The position numbers and the translations under genes are program-made. From contig DANJ01000006.1 in the NCBI GenBank assembly GCA_002497285.1, positions 1 through 15,257 on the forward strand: a stretch of DNA of 15,257 nt, given 5' to 3'. This DNA comes from Candidatus Pacearchaeota archaeon UBA92 (lineage in GTDB: Archaea > Nanobdellota > Nanobdellia > Pacearchaeales > GW2011-AR1). Shown here piece by piece: positions 12,374-15,257 of the stretch; within the stretch, counting starts at the first letter, position 1; every line of letters begins with the position of its first letter. Below the pieces are notes generated by a model. The model saw only the letters and a list, made by a program, of their open reading frames with translations, searched no databases and was not told the origin of the DNA.

Positions 12374-12397
12374 AACACCCGTAGATGCAACAATGCA
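12374..12397 (-). repeat. Right terminal inverted repeat
   Basis: Read inward on the minus strand it starts TGCATTGTTGC and matches the left terminus at 20 of 24 positions. It abuts the right copy of the target duplication. Confidence 0.88.
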
Positions 12398-12406
12398 CCT
12401 TGAAGC
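12398..12406 (+). repeat. Right target-site duplication
   Basis: CCTTGAAGC, identical to 9341-9349 and directly abutting the right terminus. The empty site would read ACCTTGAAGCC, 12 bases after the stop of the minus-strand membrane-protein gene at 12418. Confidence 0.85.
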
Positions 12407-12417
12407 CAATAGATTTC

Positions 12418-13182
12418 CTATTCACCTTTTCTTAGCTTTTCAAGTTCTTCAGAATCTCTTCTTAACTTTTCTTCAGCTTGCTTTATTTTATCTGTATTTT
12501 TCAGCCTATTTATTTCATTTTGCGCATCTCTTAGTTTCCTTTCAGCCACAGCCAAATTTCTAGAAAATCCACTATCTTCTTTACGGACAATCATTGCAGG
12601 TTTATCTGAAATATTTCCAGAATGTCTCTTTTCTCTTATCATCTTTCCAACAATAAAACCTATTACTCCAGCCAAAAGAAGGATACCAATTAAATAATAG
12701 AATAAAATCGGAACACTAAAACTTTTTTCATCTCCAGAGATTGCCTGCGCAGTAATTGATCCATCTTCAAGATTTCCTTCATCAACAATAGTTGCATTAG
12801 TTGTCTCTTTTGAAACATTAGAAGTTGAAATATTTTCAGGGACATCTACAGGATCAGCCCTCATATCCAGAATAATTGGTTTATTAGTAGGCATCTCTTC
12901 AAATTCGACATTATTCAAAACCTCTCCATTCTCCAAAATAAAAACTGAGAATCCAATTTTAGCTAAGGAAGTCGAATAGTTAGTAGTCAGTTCCCCATTA
13001 ATATTCGTCTTCCCAGGATACAAACTATCCAACTCATTTGAGCCCCCATCCAAAACTCTGATAAGTACGCTTCTAAAAGAATAATCACTTTTAAGATTAA
13101 TATCTATATTCAGAGAACTAACAAGGGGCATAGCAACAAATAGAAGAATAATAAACCCAACAAAAAATAATAATCCTTTCAT
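12418..13182 (-). CDS. Single-pass membrane protein with extracellular beta domain and cytoplasmic coiled coil
   Basis: No family recognised. The layout is clear: an N-terminal hydrophobic signal (about 1-24, ending ...PLVSSL); an outer domain (about 25-115) whose GKTNINGELTTNY and FSVFILENGEVL look like a small beta sandwich of the carboxypeptidase-regulatory/transthyretin type; and a Ser/Thr/Asn linker. A membrane segment (about 155-180, PILFYYLIGILLLAGVIGFI) follows, then a basic segment and a charged coiled coil to the end (AERKLRDAQNEINRLKN...). It may link the cell surface to a cytoplasmic partner. An ATG two codons upstream (13188) is possible; 13182 is preferred because the TATA-like box is centred 25 bases away. 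It is divergent from the gene at 13260. Confidence 0.75.
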   Translation of the reverse strand: MKGLLFFVGFIILLFVAMPLVSSLNIDINLKSDYSFRSVLIRVLDGGSNELDSLYPGKTNINGELTTNYSTSLAKIGFSVFILENGEVLNNVEFEEMPTNKPIILDMRADPVDVPENISTSNVSKETTNATIVDEGNLEDGSITAQAISGDEKSFSVPILFYYLIGILLLAGVIGFIVGKMIREKRHSGNISDKPAMIVRKEDSGFSRNLAVAERKLRDAQNEINRLKNTDKIKQAEEKLRRDSEELEKLRKGE

Positions 13183-13202
13183 TTCCAAATCAGTATTAGT
13201 TC

Positions 13203-13210
13203 ATTTATAA
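13203..13210 (-). promoter_or_regulatory. TATA box for the coiled-coil membrane protein
   Basis: TTATAAAT on the minus strand, centred about 25 bases before the ATG at 13182. Confidence 0.45.
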
Positions 13211-13229
13211 ATTTTGGCAAAATGAAAGA

Positions 13230-13237
13230 TTTAAATA
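13230..13237 (+). promoter_or_regulatory. TATA box for the 13260 operon
   Basis: TTTAAATA is centred 26-27 bases before the ATG at 13260, giving a leaderless start. This argues against the in-frame TTG at 13239, which overlaps the promoter. Confidence 0.55.
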
Positions 13238-13259
13238 TTTGTTAGTAAATACCTTATTA

Positions 13260-13556
13260 ATGGACCCCATTTTCCTAGCAGCATTATTAGGTGGAGTTGG
13301 AGGATTAACAAGGGGAGTTGTGGGTTTGCTAAAAGCGCTTTCATTAAGAAGAAAAATTCTTTGGGGCTATTATCTAATCACCGTCGTCATAGCTGTGATA
13401 ATCGGTTCTTTTGTGGGAATTGTATTCAACTTTGACCCGCGCCTTTCTCTCCTTTCAGGATATGCAGGAACAGATATCTTAGAAGGAATATACAAGAGTT
13501 TTGCAGTCCAAAAAGTCTACATATCTTCGACTCCGACAGGAACAAAGAAGAAATAA
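13260..13556 (+). CDS. Small membrane protein, DUF4257-like
   Basis: A 98-residue membrane protein. A first hydrophobic, Gly-rich helix (about 3-25, beginning IFLAALLGGVGG) is followed by a basic loop (SLRRKI) and a second helix (about 38-60, YYLITVVIAVIIGSFVGIVF). A third short segment carries the conserved-looking SGYAGTDILEGIYK, and the tail is Lys-rich. The pattern G-G-x-x-R-x-x-V-G-L-L-K ... G-Y-x-G-T-D-I-x-E-G recalls small uncharacterised bacterial and archaeal membrane proteins of the DUF4257 type; this is from memory and tentative. The start at 13260 is set by the TATA-like box. The stop overlaps the next ATG by one base, so the two genes are translationally coupled. Confidence 0.7.
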   Translation: MDPIFLAALLGGVGGLTRGVVGLLKALSLRRKILWGYYLITVVIAVIIGSFVGIVFNFDPRLSLLSGYAGTDILEGIYKSFAVQKVYISSTPTGTKKK

Positions 13557-13903
13557 TGCTAAACAAACAACTTGTTAATTTCATTAAAGAATCCAGAAAG
13601 AGAGGGTTTGATGATTTTCAGATAAGAAAACCTTTAATGGATAATGGCTGGCCAATAGAAGAAATAGAAAACGCTTTCGCAAGTCTAAAGAAGAAGCCGA
13701 AGTTCAAAAACAAAATTTGCATTTACCTTGATTCTGATATAATAAGAGTTCTCGAAAAGAGAGCTAAGAAAAATATGTTTACTCTCACAGAACAAATAGA
13801 AGACATCCTAAGAAGAAGTACAATAAATCTTAGAACGTCAAAGCAAGTGATAGAAAAATTAGACGATTCTTTAATTCCTTTATTTTCCAGAAGACAAAGA
13901 TAA
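13556..13903 (+). CDS. Protein with N-terminal helical domain and C-terminal RHH-like domain
   Basis: A 115-residue protein in two parts. Residues 1-47 (FIKESRKRGFDDFQIRKPLMDNGWPIEEIENAFASL) form a UBA-like three-helix pattern common at the N-terminus of small archaeal proteins. Residues 50-90 (KNKICIYLDSDIIRVLEKRAKKNMFTLTEQIEDILRRS) fit a ribbon-helix-helix unit: a strand followed by two helices. The C-terminus is short and basic. It probably binds DNA as a dimer, with the first domain as a protein-contact module. The coupled upstream gene encodes a membrane protein, so a membrane-linked regulator is conceivable. Domain calls are from pattern only. Confidence 0.72.
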   Translation: MLNKQLVNFIKESRKRGFDDFQIRKPLMDNGWPIEEIENAFASLKKKPKFKNKICIYLDSDIIRVLEKRAKKNMFTLTEQIEDILRRSTINLRTSKQVIEKLDDSLIPLFSRRQR

Positions 13904-13934
13904 TTTCTTTATTTGCAGATAAAATCAGGATATC

Positions 13935-14096
13935 TCAAATCTGTCCACTTTGAATAAACTTTTTCATTGCCTGCTCAAGAATTATCTGAGGAGCAAATCC
14001 TTTTCTGCTACACGCCTTAACAAAATCATCAAATACAGACTGATCTACCATATACTCCATTTTTCTTTTTCTCGCGCCAGGTGGTGTTGCTGCCAT
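13935..14096 (-). CDS. Small RHH-like DNA-binding protein (53 aa)
   Basis: A 53-residue protein starting MAATPPGARKRKMEYMVDQS. A Pro/Gly/Arg-rich N-terminal arm is followed by a short strand (KMEYMVDQ), helix 1 (VFDDFVKACSRKG) and helix 2 (APQIILEQAMKKFIQ): the ribbon-helix-helix pattern with a DNA-contacting arm. A TATA-like box centred 26 bases upstream of the ATG at 14096 supports the start and a leaderless mRNA. It is convergent with the 13556 gene and 31 bases from it. The target is unknown. Confidence 0.75.
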   Translation of the reverse strand: MAATPPGARKRKMEYMVDQSVFDDFVKACSRKGFAPQIILEQAMKKFIQSGQI

Positions 14097-14116
14097 GTTT
14101 ACTCAATGAAAAAGGG

Positions 14117-14127
14117 CTATTTAAATA
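14117..14127 (-). promoter_or_regulatory. TATA box for the 53-residue RHH gene
   Basis: TATTTAAATAG on the minus strand, centred 26 bases before the ATG at 14096. Confidence 0.55.
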
Positions 14128-14132
14128 TGACC

Positions 14133-14636
14133 TTATTCCGATATTTTTAGAAGAGATTTAAGGTTATATTTTTTGAATAATTTCTCATCTTTTTCTTTTA
14201 GTCTACTGTAAATTATTGAAATTCCAATAACCATCCCTCCTAACTTTTCCACAAGTTCAATTGCGGCTTTTCCAGACTGTCCAGTTTCAAAAGCATCATC
14301 AACAATAAGGACTCTATCCCCTTTATGAATCGAAATTTTTCCAATATCTAATGATTTTATTTTATGGCTATAGTCTTTATATTTCTTGGATAGCACATAT
14401 TTTTTTGGCACCCTGCCACTCTTGAAAAGAGGAATAAATGGCTTATTTAATTTATATGAAATAGTGGACCCATAAAGAAAACCCTTAGATTCTATAGCCA
14501 CAACTTTGTCAATCTCAACTTTCCTAAAAGGCTTAGTGAGTTCATCAATAACTTTTTTGTAGAGTTTTTGATTAGATGCAATGAGATACCCGCTATTTTC
14601 TTTCATGTTCAATTTTAATTCCTTTGTCAAATCCAT
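14133..14636 (-). CDS. apt: Adenine phosphoribosyltransferase-like protein
   Basis: Type I phosphoribosyltransferase, 167 residues from this ATG (APRT is usually about 170-185). It would convert adenine and PRPP to AMP in purine salvage. Seen are the early VVAIESKGFLYGSTISYKL strand-loop typical of APRT, the flexible-loop region IPLFKSGRVPKKYV, and the PRPP-binding motif VLIVDDAFETGQSG followed by KAAIELVEKLGG. The motif has two Asp as expected, with AFETG replacing the more usual LLATG/VLTTG. The substrate could be another purine or pyrimidine base. I chose the ATG at 14636 over 14651 because the TATA-like box is centred 26 bases from it and MDLTKELKLN is a natural start. Confidence 0.85.
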   Translation of the reverse strand: MDLTKELKLNMKENSGYLIASNQKLYKKVIDELTKPFRKVEIDKVVAIESKGFLYGSTISYKLNKPFIPLFKSGRVPKKYVLSKKYKDYSHKIKSLDIGKISIHKGDRVLIVDDAFETGQSGKAAIELVEKLGGMVIGISIIYSRLKEKDEKLFKKYNLKSLLKISE

Positions 14637-14658
14637 TATACGAATTATCAAATAAGGG

Positions 14659-14666
14659 TAATAAAT
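14659..14666 (-). promoter_or_regulatory. TATA-like box for the phosphoribosyltransferase gene
   Basis: ATTTATTA on the minus strand is centred 26 bases before the ATG at 14636; it decides the start. Confidence 0.4.
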
Positions 14667-14702
14667 CTTTTGATATCTTAAAAAAATTAGGAAAAAGACT
14701 TC

Positions 14703-15185
14703 TCAATCTTCGTCAGAATCGTCTTCGTTATCCTCAGAATCATTATCTTCATCTTCATCTCCAACATCCATTTCTAATTCTTGTAAGACTTTGATTATTT
14801 TATCAAGTTTTGCTTCAATTTTACTAAACTGCTCTGAAGAGGCTCCTGATTGAGAAGATCTATCATTTCTCTGATTAAAACTATTTCCAGAACCCTCATT
14901 CTGTCTGAAACAATCACTACAAAAAACGGGCTTATCCCCAGTTGGCTTGAATGGAACTTGACATTCTTGCTTACATTTGCTACAAATAACATCATGCATT
15001 TCAGTTCTTCTTTCAGAACTTCTATCTCTACTAAATCCACCTCTGCCTCCGCCTCTGTTACCGTTACCACTAAATCCGCCTGATCTTCCGCCAGACCTAT
15101 TTCCTCCACTTCTGTTTCCAAAGCTTCCACCTCTACTAAATCCACCTCTGCCTCCGCCGTTTCCGCCTTGTCTAAAGTTTCCCAT
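14703..15185 (-). CDS. RGG-rich zinc-finger protein with acidic tail
   Basis: A 160-residue, strongly partitioned protein. Residues 1-60 are low-complexity Gly/Arg/Ser/Asn with RGG and RGGF repeats, the kind that binds RNA or single-stranded DNA. Residues 63-93 form a zinc finger: C68-SK-C71, then C75 with QVPFKPTGDKPVFC89-SD-C92-F. This CxxC...VPF.P...KPV.C..CF unit is widespread in small CPR/DPANN and bacterial proteins. A Ser/Asn/Gln linker follows, then a short amphipathic helix (about 119-140, SKIEAKLDKIIKVLQELE) and a tail of almost only Asp/Glu (141-160). A role in nucleic-acid binding or condensate formation is inferred. A TATA-like box 25 bases upstream of the ATG supports the start. 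Confidence 0.82.
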   Translation of the reverse strand: MGNFRQGGNGGGRGGFSRGGSFGNRSGGNRSGGRSGGFSGNGNRGGGRGGFSRDRSSERRTEMHDVICSKCKQECQVPFKPTGDKPVFCSDCFRQNEGSGNSFNQRNDRSSQSGASSEQFSKIEAKLDKIIKVLQELEMDVGDEDEDNDSEDNEDDSDED

Positions 15186-15205
15186 ATTTATTTACTAAAA
15201 AGTGC

Positions 15206-15215
15206 CTATTTAAAC
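15206..15215 (-). promoter_or_regulatory. TATA box for the RGG zinc-finger gene
   Basis: GTTTAAATAG on the minus strand is centred 25-26 bases before the ATG at 15185. Beyond it, 15216-15257 shows no recognisable feature. Confidence 0.5.
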
Positions 15216-15257
15216 CTACTTAATTGTTTTAGAATGTGCGACCAAGAGACATATGTC

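Larger units (their letters stand above)
9350..12397. mobile_element. IS6-like transposon carrying a restriction-modification system
   Basis: A 3,048-base element bounded by imperfect inverted repeats and a perfect 9-base direct duplication, CCTTGAAGC, on both sides (9341-9349, 12398-12406). The termini start TGCATTGTTGC, close to the GGCACTGTTGC ends I recall for IS6-family elements. Inside are a 69-residue unknown gene, a DDE transposase, a zinc-ribbon gene, a DNA methyltransferase and a probable restriction endonuclease. Terminal promoters point inward at both ends. The intact duplication and intact genes suggest recent insertion. The insertion point lies between chromosomal genes, 12 bases from the right one, so no gene was broken. 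Confidence 0.85.

Noticed and set aside
9350..12397. Composite transposon made of two insertion sequences
   Set aside because: There is only one transposase and each terminus occurs once; it is a single unit with passengers.
13950..14150. Plus-strand 66-codon frame
   Set aside because: It is antisense to the 53-residue RHH-like gene, which has a good start and promoter.
14795..15198. Alternative frames in the RGG gene, including a Leu/Pro-rich plus-strand frame and an acidic minus-strand frame
   Set aside because: Low-complexity repeats keep other frames open by composition; the frame with the zinc finger and a TATA-supported start is the real one.

Overview
The window reads as a low-GC archaeal chromosome, most likely a DPANN lineage such as Pacearchaeota or Woesearchaeota (lineage is inference). 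The archaeal signals are a TrmB-type regulator, and TATA-like boxes centred about 25 bases upstream of the start codons of most genes, which implies mostly leaderless transcripts. Small proteins of a DPANN flavour also occur: ribbon-helix-helix (RHH) proteins, zinc ribbons and an RGG/zinc protein. No tRNA, rRNA or CRISPR array was recognised.

1-1896 is an accessory, mobile region. It opens with the last 30 codons and right-end hairpin of an IS200/IS605-type element that has cut into a minus-strand SWIM zinc-finger gene. A divergent 44-residue RHH gene follows. Next comes a diversity-generating retroelement (DGR): an AAC-rich template repeat (about 690-806) abuts a DGR-type reverse transcriptase gene (809-1896). 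That gene is broken by a shift at an (AG)8 run, and losing one AG unit would restore 361 codons. No variable repeat is visible, so the target gene lies elsewhere.

1905-9305 is core-like and entirely on the minus strand. It holds a tightly coupled carbamate kinase / low-molecular-weight phosphatase / carbamoyltransferase operon, a small holin-like membrane protein, a TrmB regulator, isoleucyl-tRNA synthetase and two overlapping membrane-protein genes. The synthetase gene has a strong ribosome binding site. Upstream of it is a possible leader with a 16-residue reading frame containing 7 isoleucines, followed by hairpins and T tracts: a speculative attenuator.

9350-12397 is a complete 3,048-base transposon. 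It has inverted termini starting TGCATTGTTGC, a perfect 9-base flanking duplication (CCTTGAAGC) and an IS6-like DDE transposase. Its passengers are a zinc-ribbon protein, a beta-class DNA methyltransferase, a probable PD-(D/E)xK restriction endonuclease and an unknown 69-residue protein. Each end carries an inward TATA-like box, and the first gene at each end starts exactly 64 bases in. It is best read as a self-mobile restriction-modification cassette that landed between genes.

12418-15185 returns to chromosomal genes: a signal-anchored coiled-coil membrane protein, a small membrane protein overlapping a helical-domain/RHH protein, a 53-residue RHH-like protein, an adenine phosphoribosyltransferase-like enzyme and an RGG-rich zinc-finger protein with an acidic tail.
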